Shown here: piece by piece, positions 8,959-19,338 of the stretch
Layout: the number at the start of each line of letters is the position of its first letter
Position numbering within the stretch: the first letter of the stretch is position 1
Assembly: GCF_025583945.1 (NCBI RefSeq)
Contig: NZ_JAOEGU010000011.1
Span: 47,078-111,077, forward strand
Length of the DNA stretch: 64,000 nt
Reading direction: 5' to 3'
From: Methylobacter psychrophilus
Lineage (GTDB): Bacteria; Pseudomonadota; Gammaproteobacteria; Methylococcales; Methylomonadaceae
The notes under the pieces: model-generated
Told to the model about the DNA's origin: nothing
What the model saw: only the letters and a program-made list of their open reading frames with translations
The model's database searches: none
Translations under genes and position numbers: made by a program

Positions 8959-11900
8959 TCATCCGCCAAGCATGGTGCTTCCCAGGCGAACGGGATTATC
9001 ATCGTTGCTATCGTCACAATCATGCAAAGTGGCCGGTGGATAGATACTTTGGAGTTTGCTCAAGCTTAGCAAGACTTTCCAGAGTTTTATGGTGACATCA
9101 ATGTAACGGGAATAAATGTTCGAGAATTTTTTGGCCAGTTCATTTTCATCTTTCAGAATGATGCCAAAATCCCTGATTTTATTTCCTGTAAAGGCGAGGT
9201 TGAAAATACGCAATACCTCTTTTTGCTGTTCCTCTCGAGTATTGAATATTTTGTCTTCGAGGGCATTTGTTCTCATTTCTTCTGAAAATATCGCTCCGAA
9301 CCGTTCGGCCAATTGGCTGGTACGACGTTTTCTCGTCAGTACATTGCTGCGCGAAATACCCAAGACTGATAAGGCCAGTTCCATTTTTCTGAGTACTTGC
9401 TCGTTATCCCACCTGAATTTGGCATTGGCTTCCAGCCAGCCAGCCCATGCCGTTTTAAAGCGGGTGTAAAGAAACCAATGATTAGCCTCGGTGATGCGGG
9501 TAAAGTGATCGGTAAGCATTTCAAAGACAGTGTTACCGATTTGATCGTAGTTTTTAACGCCGCTGTAAATGTCTACGAGTGCTGGCAAACCTGCCTCAAG
9601 CTGGTTTTTAAGCGCCGTTTTTATGCCTGCTCCGCTGAGACCTTTATTAGCTCCGGATTTTATCCAGTCAAAGAAAACGGGCTGCGCGGCGACCAAAAAT
9701 TTTTGGGCACCCAGTTGTGCACTGAGCTCGGAAGGTGCAAAATTTCCGGCATTTTTGCCATTATTACGAAGGAATTGGCTCAAGGGGATGAGTAAATTGT
9801 TTTCCCGGCCTTCACCATAATTCAGGTTGCTTACCCAGCAAATTTTACCTAACAAATGTGCTGGTATTTCCAGTTGGATGGTGCGATCTGCAAATCGTCG
9901 CAGTTCAATGTTTTTATTGAACGGTTCCTGCCAGCCGGGCATGATTACGGTCAATTGGAACGAATATGGATCAGCTTTTTCGTCACAGTTGGTGCAGTTT
10001 TTATTCAGGCACACTTCCATCAGCGCATCGCCGGGGAATTTTGGTCGCAACAGCAAGTGTTCAACGATGATAATGCTGTCTTCCACCTCGGGTTTCAGTC
10101 CCAGCAGCAAGGCTATACGTTGACGCAGTACAGGCTGGTTTTCTGAAGTTGGCAGTATGTCCAGATAGTTAAAGCTTTTGTTACGATCCCTGCTAATGAC
10201 AGGGTAGTTTTTTATAAAGGCAATTTTTTGCTTAATCAATGTCGCCTGCGTTACCGGCTTTAACGCCATATTGGAGGAGTAAAGCATCATGGCATAATCA
10301 GAGAAACTTTCGGCAAACCGGGCCATCAGGTGATCAAGGAAACGGTTGCGCCGGTCAAGCTGTTCCGGTTCCGATTCGACAAGTTGTTGTAAACGGCCCG
10401 TATTAAGTTCGGAACTTAATAGTTCAGTAACGCCTTTGATGAGCGCTTCATCGCGAAGAGTACTAAAAAAATAAGTATGTAACTGGCTTTCATCCAGAGA
10501 AAACAGGTTTTTTACATTGGCGATTTGGGCCAGAGTATTTATCAGCAATTGCTCAAAAAATAGTAAGTAACCTTTTAATTGCTTTGCCTGCGCATGTCGT
10601 TTCTTGCTTGAAGGTTCACGCAGTCCTTCGAAACCGATGCCGTAATTAAGGGGAAACGTATACTGCACCGGATAGTAGTCTGTTAACGACCGATAACTGC
10701 CGACGGGCACTGGGAGGTCGAGTTCTTCGGGTGTCAGATTCCTGATTTTCAGTCGCTCATCCTGACCGCGTAATTGATTAAGGGTATCCTGAACTTCACT
10801 GGGTCTGGGAATAAACGGAAGATCATTTTTGTAAAAAATAAACTTTGAATTATCTACGTACAATCTGGGTTGGCAGCGGTCGCTAATTTCCAGTGTCCAG
10901 GCCGCACTGGTTTTTTCTTTGGTATTACTGATATCTGCCACACCGGTAACTGCCTGCCCATTTTGGTCGTAGCGGGTGAGTAGCAGGCTTTTTACCGCTA
11001 AAACGCCTTTAATTTCGACCAGTCGGTTGATGATGTCGGAAGTACGTAGTTGAGACTTCAGTTGCGAGGCTTCAAGATCGGCCTGTTTAATGAAACCGTG
11101 ATTAAGTCTGGGACCGTCAAAGGCTTCATCAACCTGCATGCCTTCATCCATTAGTTCTTGCAAAGTGTAAAATTTGATATCGGGATTGAAATAATGTTCT
11201 ATTTCAAAAAGTACATTCGCCAATACCCACTCAATGTCAGTATCAGGCGCTACTTCAATATCGGCACAAACTGCAACATCTTCTATGCAGACTACAGACA
11301 GGTTGTAAAAATCTTCACATAGATTACGGTAGTTATTGATTTGTATTTTGACGGCTTCCAATGTACGCTCAACGGTGGCCATTTTTTTTATAAATAGCTG
11401 CGCTACGCCGATAATAAATTCATTTTCAAAATGTGTGATATCAGTAAGATCCCAAGTATCCTTGAAAGTCTGACTGACGTCGGTAACGCCAAAAAGCCTT
11501 AAAGGTACATCCTGCAACAGAATTGCCGTAGCATCTTCAAACAGGATTTCTATGGTGGCAAAAAATACCCTGTTCCACTGTTTCCACCTGCGACTTTCTA
11601 CATCCGGAGCAAGGGTACCTTCTCCCGTTTTATTAAGTAACACCTTGAGTTTGAAAGTTTTTATTTTTCGTAATAACAGGCCATCTTTATCGACATACCC
11701 GGATGCCAGGCCCCACGCGCTTGAATCCCAAACAGGAAAGCGAAATTCAGCGGTTATTGCATAGTTTTTGGCATGAATGTTCAGGATAAATGTGTGCTGA
11801 ATCTTTCGATCGTTTAAATCACCCAGTACAGGGTCGTGATCAAGTTCCAGCAATACGTCGTAAGTTCCCTGAACGGTTACTTTGATTTCTGTATTCTGGG

Positions 11901-12351
11901 TATCCGGATGTTCAAAGGTTAGTTTGTCTTTTTCGCAGTCGGCATAAAGTGGCACCTCGCACAGACATTTGTTGCAGATTAACCAGGCATTGGCGACTTT
12001 GTCCAGGTCAATGAGTATCCGTCGAAAGTCACTGATTGTTAGGGGGTTAACCGTTAGAATATTCCGGGCTGTGTAAAATGCCTGCCGTTCTGGTGTGTGC
12101 TTGCTTTCCGGCGGTTCCGCGAGAATATCCTTGATATTCCAGCCGGTACGAAAGCCCAGTTCAGTGATGGCGTAGCAGAGCGCTTCCAGAATGGTAATGC
12201 CTGGGTCATGGCTGTTGTAGTCTGTCCACCAATTACTGCCCATTTGCTCAATATACTCAATTCCTTTGCGGCGCAGGAAGAGATAGTCTTCACTGGACTC
12301 CAGTTTGGAATTTTTTTCAAGGTTAATGGGATTAGTGGCCATTTTATTCAC
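8959..12351 (-). CDS. eCIS baseplate wedge protein (Afp11/Afp12-like)
   Basis: A protein of about 1130 residues. Near the N-terminus it carries WWTDYNSHDPGITILEALCY, the hallmark of large baseplate J-like/wedge proteins of contractile injection systems, which form the ring joining the central spike complex to the sheath. There is no signal peptide or membrane segment. Two starts are possible: GTG at 12351, overlapping the end of the upstream gene, and ATG at 12342, one base after that gene's stop. Conserved residues begin after both. Together with the 1254-residue neighbour it probably forms the two-component wedge (gp6/gp7-like). Which one corresponds to Afp11 or Afp12 cannot be settled by eye. 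Confidence 0.78.
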   Translation of the reverse strand: MNKMATNPINLEKNSKLESSEDYLFLRRKGIEYIEQMGSNWWTDYNSHDPGITILEALCYAITELGFRTGWNIKDILAEPPESKHTPERQAFYTARNILTVNPLTISDFRRILIDLDKVANAWLICNKCLCEVPLYADCEKDKLTFEHPDTQNTEIKVTVQGTYDVLLELDHDPVLGDLNDRKIQHTFILNIHAKNYAITAEFRFPVWDSSAWGLASGYVDKDGLLLRKIKTFKLKVLLNKTGEGTLAPDVESRRWKQWNRVFFATIEILFEDATAILLQDVPLRLFGVTDVSQTFKDTWDLTDITHFENEFIIGVAQLFIKKMATVERTLEAVKIQINNYRNLCEDFYNLSVVCIEDVAVCADIEVAPDTDIEWVLANVLFEIEHYFNPDIKFYTLQELMDEGMQVDEAFDGPRLNHGFIKQADLEASQLKSQLRTSDIINRLVEIKGVLAVKSLLLTRYDQNGQAVTGVADISNTKEKTSAAWTLEISDRCQPRLYVDNSKFIFYKNDLPFIPRPSEVQDTLNQLRGQDERLKIRNLTPEELDLPVPVGSYRSLTDYYPVQYTFPLNYGIGFEGLREPSSKKRHAQAKQLKGYLLFFEQLLINTLAQIANVKNLFSLDESQLHTYFFSTLRDEALIKGVTELLSSELNTGRLQQLVESEPEQLDRRNRFLDHLMARFAESFSDYAMMLYSSNMALKPVTQATLIKQKIAFIKNYPVISRDRNKSFNYLDILPTSENQPVLRQRIALLLGLKPEVEDSIIIVEHLLLRPKFPGDALMEVCLNKNCTNCDEKADPYSFQLTVIMPGWQEPFNKNIELRRFADRTIQLEIPAHLLGKICWVSNLNYGEGRENNLLIPLSQFLRNNGKNAGNFAPSELSAQLGAQKFLVAAQPVFFDWIKSGANKGLSGAGIKTALKNQLEAGLPALVDIYSGVKNYDQIGNTVFEMLTDHFTRITEANHWFLYTRFKTAWAGWLEANAKFRWDNEQVLRKMELALSVLGISRSNVLTRKRRTSQLAERFGAIFSEEMRTNALEDKIFNTREEQQKEVLRIFNLAFTGNKIRDFGIILKDENELAKKFSNIYSRYIDVTIKLWKVLLSLSKLQSIYPPATLHDCDDSNDDNPVRLGSTMLGG

Positions 12352-15300
12352 ATTTCATAGGTTGGCATTGACATAACTGATCTTGATCGGCACTTGCCGA
12401 TTCAGGAATTATCTGAATAGTATGTTTATCGGCCGCTACTGAAACCAGAATTGAAATCGCTGTCGAAGCCTTAAGTTCTTCCAGGTCAGGCCCGTCAATG
12501 ATAGTACCGTTACTGTTTTCGGTGGGGTGGAATAGCTGAAAATCAGTCACATAGTCTACGTAGTCTTGTTCTTCGACAAAGTCTATTAATGACGATTTGT
12601 AAATCTTGCCACCGAAAGTTACCTCTTTCCCGTCTGCAAATGCCCAAGGGGAAAGAAAGCGTACCAATTCCTGTTGCAATAATTGTCGATGCAATGCAGC
12701 ATCCTTACCGGGTAATAATTTAATTTTAAAATCCACCCGCACTATTTCGAAAATCGGATTGTGTACATGCAATTCCACGAAACAGGAAACCTGTCGCGCC
12801 ATAAATTTTTTAATCAAATCCAAATCGCCAAGGTTGGTGTTTGGTTTTAGGGGATCAATAGTGTTATGGTTGCTGAGGTTGGGAATAGTGACGATGGTTA
12901 CATGGCCTGGGGCCAGTTCGTTATGAACACTGCAACCGCCGTTGTCTCCAGGTTTCAGATGCATGTGGTTCAGGCATTTGACTTTGTAAATATGTGGGAA
13001 TGCTTCAAGAATAAGGTGTTCGTAATCCCAAGTAGAAATTGCCCGGTTTTTGTGACGTAAGCGTTCGCTGACCCGAGTGTAAAATTTTTCACTGGCTTCT
13101 TTTGGGCGGCCACCAAAAGCCGGGTAGGGTTGCTCGGTTCCTTTTATGGCAGCCTCAGGAATTACCAGCTTGGAAATACTACCTTTAGCTAATTGCACAC
13201 TCAGAAAATCGGTGGCATTGTCTTGATTTTTGAAGGTCACCAGAGCAGCTTGCGCGGTGACGGTGATAATTTTGCAAACGGCGTCGGGCAACTTTACCAC
13301 TACCGCTCTCAACCAGTAGGTATCGGCAGATAAAAACAGGGTGTCATTTTTGCTGGATTCTTTGGGTATGGCGTAGCGAATGATGCCGCTACGGGTAAGT
13401 TGCCCGGTGGCATCACTGAGTTCTGTTTTTTTAAAATCCACCCATTCGTTGTTTTTTAGGTAGCTCCACTGCACATGATTTTCAGGTTTTGTCACGGTTG
13501 GATTAGCGCTTCCTTCGGCCAACTGGAATAGTAGCGACAAGTTTTGCGGCGGATTGAGATCTTTGATACCGATGTAAAATTCTCCCTCGGCATTCAATAC
13601 AGGCATCAGCTCAAGCGACGATTTAGTTAAATCGGCGGGCTTGTAGCCGAATGGCGTAAGCCAAAACAATCGGGTGTTTTCTTCCGTTAGCTTGACGCTA
13701 GCGGTATAACTTAAAGTAAGCGACTCAATGACCGGCGTGTAAGGTTCAATTGGCGGAGCCTTGGAGAAATGTTCGACGAAGTCTTCTTTGAAGGTATACG
13801 GATTTATAGGAACATATTTACCACTATCGTCTTTTTTATAAACCAAATTCCGAAGATCGTCTTTGTCAGAGGGCACAAAAGCAGGATTCTGTGCAACGCG
13901 TATTAAATATCGGCTGAGCGTTGGCAGGTAAAGCTTGTGGCCAAAGTCATCTGATAGTGTCATTTTTACAAAGCCGCTGCGATGCTCCAGGGTATAAGGC
14001 TGTTGGTCAAAATGAATTTCGGCAGCGTATTCGGCAGATAACAACATTTTATTCGATGGAAAATAAATGTCCGGACGGGCACCGTAAAAAACTTGCACAT
14101 TAGCGTTTAGGATATTCCAAATGCCGTTTTTAAGCAGTGAAAGGCTAATATTGGGCGCAAATTCGTTAACCCAATCCAGATCAATGTCTCCGCGCCAATT
14201 CGGTAGCCCTTTCCAGACTACTCTGAACTGAAACTTGGCATTTTTCTTTTGAAAAAGTTCGTCAGAGCCGACGATTAAATAATCACCTTTTTCCGGCATC
14301 GGGCCAAAAGGCTGGAACGGTTTGTCGGGTTTTACTTCACCAAATTGATTGGTGATGCTCAGGTTTTTCAGGCCGGTACCTGTCTCCTCAGGTTTGTTGG
14401 TACTAAAATTCTCGTATCCAACAGATACCTCGACCAAACATTGTGCTGTATCCAACATCATTTTTTGCAGTCGGTGTAAGTTTATCTGCCCTGTATTATC
14501 TTGCTTTAGCACAGCCTTTAAAGTTGGTAATCCTTCCGGCAGGTCGTCACCATGGATATCCGATTTTAAAGGTACTATTGCTGGTTGACTGCCATCAAAC
14601 AGTAGCGGGACTTTCACAGTAAAGGAAGGAGTCAAGTTCAGGTTTATGTCAATATTTGCCTTTACCCAACCCTTTTTGCCGGTAAGGAAAAAATCAAAAG
14701 CCTGACAGAGCTCTTGTTGTGAGATTTTTTCGCTTCCAGAATTGGTATCAAAACTTAAATTCAGCATGATTTTTCGCTGTCCCTCACTCAAAAGCAGGTA
14801 GTGCGATGCAATAGAAAATCCTACCTGAGCCAGATTTTCAGATTCAATTTTTCCGGTAAACGGATGCCATTGTTTAATGGGGGAGGTCAGTTCCGTACCC
14901 CGTCCGTCATCGGAATTGGTAACAGGGAAGGCATACAGTTTGTCAGGTGTGTGATTAACTGATTTTAGCGCCACCACCTTGGCGTTGTTGGCTGCGAAAT
15001 CCTCGTTCAATTGATAAACTACTGCATTGCCTTTACTGTCTTTGCCGGCATTGAATTCGGTACCTGCTTTGAGTAGATGGCTTTGCTGGTGTTTTGCTAA
15101 TTGCAGAATAAGATGGGCATGATTCGGTTCCGCAGACTTTTCTTTTAACCGTAAAACTTCTTTGTAGTAAAACTCTAAATGCTTGGACGTCAACGTGTTT
15201 GCGTGGTCACGGACGAATTCGAACAACCGTAAAAAGGCAAGAAAAAGGGCGTAGTGAGGCTCGTGGTCGTTTTTGCCGGTGAAGGTTTTTTCCAGACTTT

Positions 15301-16108
15301 TATTGGCTTCGGTAACTACACGGGAATAGGCTTTTATAAACAAATCAAAGATGCCGGTAAACAGGTTGTGACCTGCCGCATAGTTAAGTATTTCTGAGGT
15401 ATCCGTTAACAGGTCGCCGCCAAAAATTGAGTTATTTTCTTTAATATTCTGGTGAAAGTTTTCCCAGTTGGTAAATTCGGAATGTTGGTACCAATCACTG
15501 GAGAAGGCATTCTTGTAAAGCTCCGGGAATTGTCCAATCTTGTCGCCGAGAATGTCCCAATCATAGTCATTGCTGTTTACGTCAATTACCTTATTCGCCG
15601 CTTTGAAGTAAGCAATCAGCCGTTCGAATGCCTGCGCAAGTTCCAATTGGATGATATTTTGCAGAATGCTCTTCAAGGCAATATCTTTAGGCAATGCTTC
15701 TTTCAACAATTCCAGTTGCCAGGCCAAAGTTCCCAGCACATTGAATGCGTGCCCCAAATTTTTCTTTAAATCCGCATTGTCGACATTTTGGCTGAGCAAA
15801 CCTTTGAAATACCCGGAAATATTGGTTTTTAAAACATCTACTTTCTGGACTGCTGCTACTGCCAGTATCGCGGAAGGGTCTTGCGCAAAAAATGATCGCC
15901 AATCACCTGACACCGTATTCTTTATGTCAAAAAACCGAACATACTTCGCATAACGTTGGGCAAATACCATCCAGTCTGCAGGTTGATGTTCGTCCACTTG
16001 CGCATAGCCTGGTTTAAGAGCATCAAGTTGCCGCTGCTCCTGACTCGTACCTTCACGGATAAGTTGGCGGGTATCGATTATTTGTGTGCAATCAGTTGGT
16101 GACGTCAT
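12344..16108 (-). CDS. eCIS baseplate J-like protein
   Basis: A 1254-residue protein. The C-terminal third contains SERLRHKNRAISTWDYEHLI followed by LEAFPHIYKVKC, a segment typical of gpJ/gp47-like baseplate wedge proteins of eCIS. Then comes a C-terminal domain with VELHVHNPIFEIVRVDFKIK, as in the J-protein C-terminal domain. The N-terminal ~900 residues are less recognisable and probably hold inserted beta domains. It starts three bases after the stop of the gp25-like gene and overlaps the next gene, so the baseplate genes form one tight operon. Its likely role is to anchor the first sheath ring and couple tip contact to sheath contraction. Confidence 0.82.
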   Translation of the reverse strand: MTSPTDCTQIIDTRQLIREGTSQEQRQLDALKPGYAQVDEHQPADWMVFAQRYAKYVRFFDIKNTVSGDWRSFFAQDPSAILAVAAVQKVDVLKTNISGYFKGLLSQNVDNADLKKNLGHAFNVLGTLAWQLELLKEALPKDIALKSILQNIIQLELAQAFERLIAYFKAANKVIDVNSNDYDWDILGDKIGQFPELYKNAFSSDWYQHSEFTNWENFHQNIKENNSIFGGDLLTDTSEILNYAAGHNLFTGIFDLFIKAYSRVVTEANKSLEKTFTGKNDHEPHYALFLAFLRLFEFVRDHANTLTSKHLEFYYKEVLRLKEKSAEPNHAHLILQLAKHQQSHLLKAGTEFNAGKDSKGNAVVYQLNEDFAANNAKVVALKSVNHTPDKLYAFPVTNSDDGRGTELTSPIKQWHPFTGKIESENLAQVGFSIASHYLLLSEGQRKIMLNLSFDTNSGSEKISQQELCQAFDFFLTGKKGWVKANIDINLNLTPSFTVKVPLLFDGSQPAIVPLKSDIHGDDLPEGLPTLKAVLKQDNTGQINLHRLQKMMLDTAQCLVEVSVGYENFSTNKPEETGTGLKNLSITNQFGEVKPDKPFQPFGPMPEKGDYLIVGSDELFQKKNAKFQFRVVWKGLPNWRGDIDLDWVNEFAPNISLSLLKNGIWNILNANVQVFYGARPDIYFPSNKMLLSAEYAAEIHFDQQPYTLEHRSGFVKMTLSDDFGHKLYLPTLSRYLIRVAQNPAFVPSDKDDLRNLVYKKDDSGKYVPINPYTFKEDFVEHFSKAPPIEPYTPVIESLTLSYTASVKLTEENTRLFWLTPFGYKPADLTKSSLELMPVLNAEGEFYIGIKDLNPPQNLSLLFQLAEGSANPTVTKPENHVQWSYLKNNEWVDFKKTELSDATGQLTRSGIIRYAIPKESSKNDTLFLSADTYWLRAVVVKLPDAVCKIITVTAQAALVTFKNQDNATDFLSVQLAKGSISKLVIPEAAIKGTEQPYPAFGGRPKEASEKFYTRVSERLRHKNRAISTWDYEHLILEAFPHIYKVKCLNHMHLKPGDNGGCSVHNELAPGHVTIVTIPNLSNHNTIDPLKPNTNLGDLDLIKKFMARQVSCFVELHVHNPIFEIVRVDFKIKLLPGKDAALHRQLLQQELVRFLSPWAFADGKEVTFGGKIYKSSLIDFVEEQDYVDYVTDFQLFHPTENSNGTIIDGPDLEELKASTAISILVSVAADKHTIQIIPESASADQDQLCQCQPMKCE

Positions 16109-16111
16109 AGT

Positions 16112-16555
16112 TCACACGTTATCAGGTAAAAGATTAACAGTTGTCATGAGGTTGATATCCGTGCCCTCTGATTTATAGAAGGGAAAGACAAAGTTGAACC
16201 GTGAGTTAGTGGTTTTTACCCGGTAAATAATCTTTATCAGCACCACGCCATCCAGTTCACTGCTATCGTCCAAATGCACATTTTCCAATTTGATACGTGG
16301 TTCGTGATACAGAATGGCGGATTCCACTTTATCGGCCATTAGCGTTTTCATGCGCGTATCCAGGTTTTCGAAAACCAATTCATCCAGATTGCAACCGTAT
16401 TGCGGCAACATCACTCTTTCGCCACGCGCCGTAGTGAGCAACACTTCAAGACTGGAGGCAATATCGGCTTCTTCTTCCAGCATATCTACACCGGCGCTGC
16501 TTTGATTAAATGTTGGCGGAAAAGACCAGCCGCGACCAAGAAAGGTAAGGTTCAT
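16112..16555 (-). CDS. GPW/gp25-like baseplate protein (Afp9-like)
   Basis: A 147-residue protein with the gp25 fold signature. GERVMLPQYGCNLDELVFE is followed by a helix with AILYHEPRIKLENV, which carries the EPR motif of gp25-type wedge proteins. The first ~25 residues (FLGRGWSFPPTF) also match the family. In contractile systems this protein nucleates the sheath by giving a handshake strand to the first sheath ring. The size is normal. It is followed after 3 bases by the J-like gene and preceded by the PAAR gene, the usual neighbourhood. Confidence 0.9.
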   Translation of the reverse strand: MNLTFLGRGWSFPPTFNQSSAGVDMLEEEADIASSLEVLLTTARGERVMLPQYGCNLDELVFENLDTRMKTLMADKVESAILYHEPRIKLENVHLDDSSELDGVVLIKIIYRVKTTNSRFNFVFPFYKSEGTDINLMTTVNLLPDNV

Positions 16556-16582
16556 AAGGTTATATCCCTTTAGTCAATTAAT

Positions 16583-16852
16583 TTAGCCACCAATCAGCAC
16601 CGTTGGTGCTCCGGGCGGTAATATTGCTCCACCACCCGCAGTTGGGTCAGCAATTCTGGCAGCAGGCATTCCACCTATAATTACCGTTGCTGAACCTTTT
16701 ACAATGGCATCAACGCCACAACTGTCGCCCAAACGCGCTGCCGGGAGTCCAGCTATTAATACCGTCGGGGCACCAGGCGGAATAATGGGTGTTGGAACGC
16801 CTTGTGTTGCCGTGCTAACAATCATATCGGTTACGCGTGCTGCTGGAGGCAT
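16583..16852 (-). CDS. PAAR-repeat spike-tip protein
   Basis: An 89-residue protein starting MPPAARVTD, with repeated glycine/proline-rich units (IPPGAPTVLIAGLPAARLGD, then VIIGGMPAARIADP, then ILPPGAPTVLIGG). PAAR proteins form the sharp cone capping the VgrG-like spike and often bind a metal ion at the apex. There is no C-terminal extension, so this copy is a bare tip, not a PAAR-toxin fusion. It follows the spike gene by 21 bases. Confidence 0.92.
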   Translation of the reverse strand: MPPAARVTDMIVSTATQGVPTPIIPPGAPTVLIAGLPAARLGDSCGVDAIVKGSATVIIGGMPAARIADPTAGGGAILPPGAPTVLIGG

Positions 16853-16873
16853 GTTATAAGGTATTAATTTATA

Positions 16874-18640
16874 TTAGTTAATTTGCACCATGCCACCTTT
16901 AATCACGGTGGTGGCACTACCTTTTATCGTTGTGTTGGCACCGGAAATTTCGGCACTGGAAGTTCCTTCAGCCTTGAAGGCGGTTTGGGCTTTTATATCC
17001 GTATTCTTGCCTTCAATTTTAATATCTTTAGCAGCTTTCAGGATCAGGTCTTTACTGCTTTCGATCTTGATGCCACTGTCATCAAGGGTGATTTTGTTGC
17101 CGTTCTGGTCTTCAAGTACAATGCCTTTGTCTTCGTCTGAAATTGTTATTTTGTTACCACCCGGTGTTTCCAATGCGATGATTTTTTTTTCGTCATCGAA
17201 AGTTAATTTGATTTTTTCGCGGCTGACATAGCCTTTTCGGTGATTGTCGTCTTTGGCAGGTTCGGGCGCGGGTTTGGCACTGCTATGACACATTCCCAAA
17301 ACTACGGGGTAGCGGGGATCATCGTTAAGAAATCCGACGACGACTTCATCATCAATTTCGGGGCGAAAAAAAGTACCGCGTTCTTTGCCGGCATCCAATG
17401 TGGCAAGACGCGCCCAGATACCTTCATCCTCAGTACTTATCAACGGCAATTTCACTTTAATACGGTCTTCGCCGTCGGGGTCATTTTCCAGAACAGTCAC
17501 AATACCCATTTGCAAACCGCTGATTGCCGGAATCAGTCCTGCGGCTGGCAAAGGCCGTAGATTAAAGGTTTCAGCAAATAATTCGGTGCTTAAACCAAAC
17601 TGGATATCGGTTTCCCAGTTGCCGTTGGCGAAGCTATGGCGTAATCCGGAAACATACAGCTTGCCTTCAAAGCGTTCGCCAATACCGGTTACTTCAATAA
17701 TGTTGCCGGGTAATACACCCGCAAAACCCTGAAATTTAACCCGGCCGCGCACTTTCGCCAGTCGCTCTTTCAGCAAGAGACCGTCAGCCCAAGCCTGTAA
17801 TTCAGGTTGGCTCAATTTTCCGCCATGTCTGATAACATGGGGGTCGCCACCAATAACGTCGGCAAGACTATCGGCTGAAAGGTTACCGTTGCCGGTTGTT
17901 GCTGGTTCTTTGGCATCTACTGTTACCAAGTCCTGATCTGTGGCGTTCCAACTGCTGGCTTGGATGCCTTTGCTTTGCCAGCGCGCATCACAATCCGCAT
18001 CCAGTTCGAGTAAGGTCGCGCCGTAACGAACGCTAACTACCGGTTTTTCTGCTGTAGCGGGTGGGGCTGCTGCAATTTTTCCGTCTTCAACCATCACCAC
18101 AAATCCGTTGGCTTCGGCACGGCATAACAGAAAATCCCAATCACTGGCATCGTATTGCACAACCTCTTTGAGATTAGGCGTTGTAGCGGTTATCTCTTTT
18201 TTCAATCCGTACAAGTCGATAATTTCTTCCATAATGTCGCTGTCCTTCTTGTCCGTATAGTAGCGATTGTTTGCACCGCTGGTCATTTTTACCGCCTCAT
18301 CGCGACATTCTATAATGAGCTGACTGCCGTTTTTGCGTATTTTTATGCTGTGTTTAATGATGATGCCTTTAAAAACAGCATCATTTTTTGAGCGATAACC
18401 GAGTTGAATTTCAATTTTTTTACCCGGGATAAAATGAGCCGTATTGCTCGCAGCAAAAGTTGCCTTGGCAGCTTCTCCATCCTGTAATTCAATTATTGCG
18501 GTTGGAATCCTGTTTAATTCGCGGGTAACACAAATGGCTTGCACCTGAAATTCACCGGAGATTTCTGTTCCTTCTATCAGAATAGCCACCGTACAAACAT
18601 CTGGTGTTGCCGGGGTTGGAATAGTGGATTCGTTGCTCAT
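16874..18640 (-). CDS. VgrG-like spike protein (Afp8-like)
   Basis: A 588-residue protein with a gp27-like N-terminal region (residues ~1-340), then a gp5-like OB-fold segment (GIVTVLENDPDGEDRIKVKL, then RPEIDDEVVVGFLNDDPRYP) and a repetitive C-terminal beta-helix (about 480-588, with KI-, DIKIE- and TTIKG-type strands). This is the normal eCIS spike architecture: hub, OB domain, triple beta-helix needle. There is no lysozyme or toxin domain. The PAAR gene lies 21 bases downstream and the LysM-containing partner overlaps closely upstream. Confidence 0.92.
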   Translation of the reverse strand: MSNESTIPTPATPDVCTVAILIEGTEISGEFQVQAICVTRELNRIPTAIIELQDGEAAKATFAASNTAHFIPGKKIEIQLGYRSKNDAVFKGIIIKHSIKIRKNGSQLIIECRDEAVKMTSGANNRYYTDKKDSDIMEEIIDLYGLKKEITATTPNLKEVVQYDASDWDFLLCRAEANGFVVMVEDGKIAAAPPATAEKPVVSVRYGATLLELDADCDARWQSKGIQASSWNATDQDLVTVDAKEPATTGNGNLSADSLADVIGGDPHVIRHGGKLSQPELQAWADGLLLKERLAKVRGRVKFQGFAGVLPGNIIEVTGIGERFEGKLYVSGLRHSFANGNWETDIQFGLSTELFAETFNLRPLPAAGLIPAISGLQMGIVTVLENDPDGEDRIKVKLPLISTEDEGIWARLATLDAGKERGTFFRPEIDDEVVVGFLNDDPRYPVVLGMCHSSAKPAPEPAKDDNHRKGYVSREKIKLTFDDEKKIIALETPGGNKITISDEDKGIVLEDQNGNKITLDDSGIKIESSKDLILKAAKDIKIEGKNTDIKAQTAFKAEGTSSAEISGANTTIKGSATTVIKGGMVQIN

Positions 18641-18645
18641 AATTA

Positions 18646-19338
18646 TCAGGGTGTTTTTGCCAGCGGTGGAAAAACAAGTTTTGTTCCTGGCGTCAGCAAT
18701 CGGAAATTACCCAAGCTATTGACTGCAGCTACTTGCAAATAATATTTGGGATCTCCGTAAATCCGGTAACACATTAACGGTAAAGTATCGCCCGATTTTA
18801 CTGTTCGTAAATGGGTCAGGTCGGGTGATGTTTTATCCTCTTTGGCGATACGTTTTTTTTCTTCGATACTGCCTTTAAATTTGACTTTGGCTATCGCACG
18901 TATTGGCTGTCCGTTAGGATCGAATAATTTATAAGTGATCCCCAGTTCGATAGCCCTGCCTTTGAATATGAGATTTCCCCATACCAATTTAAGATGATAA
19001 GGTTCATGTGACGATCCCTGATAACCAATCAACATCTGCCGAAAGTGGTTTACATCATCAAAAATACCCTCTTTTTTGGGTTTGCCATCGATAATGCCGG
19101 TGTTATCAAACAAAAACTCAAAGCTAAGTTCTTCCGGCATGGCGTATTCAAATTTTAACTGTTTGCTGCTGGTACCTTGACCCTGTTCATTGGCCGTTTT
19201 AACTTTGTAATCGAGTGTATAGGTTTCAGGATTGATGAGCGCCTCAAACTTGTCTTTGGCATCTGACTGACCGCCATCCTCAGCGGCAACGGAAGTCTCG
19301 TAAGCCAGGATAAGCATTTTTTCCAGTTTACCGGCCAT
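18646..19338 (-). CDS. LysM-domain hub/adaptor protein (Afp7/gp53-like)
   Basis: About 230 residues. The N-terminal domain includes FEALINPETYTLDYKVK and later YQGSSHEPYHLKLVWG. The C-terminal LysM domain starts at LRTVKSGDTLPLMCYRIYGD and ends in LTPGTKLVFPP. In eCIS this protein sits at the tube-spike junction. Two adjacent ATGs are available (19341 and 19338). The second has better spacing from the AGGAG that lies inside the end of the upstream DUF5908 gene, so I use it. The first would overlap that gene's stop as ATGA. Confidence 0.88.
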   Translation of the reverse strand: MAGKLEKMLILAYETSVAAEDGGQSDAKDKFEALINPETYTLDYKVKTANEQGQGTSSKQLKFEYAMPEELSFEFLFDNTGIIDGKPKKEGIFDDVNHFRQMLIGYQGSSHEPYHLKLVWGNLIFKGRAIELGITYKLFDPNGQPIRAIAKVKFKGSIEEKKRIAKEDKTSPDLTHLRTVKSGDTLPLMCYRIYGDPKYYLQVAAVNSLGNFRLLTPGTKLVFPPLAKTP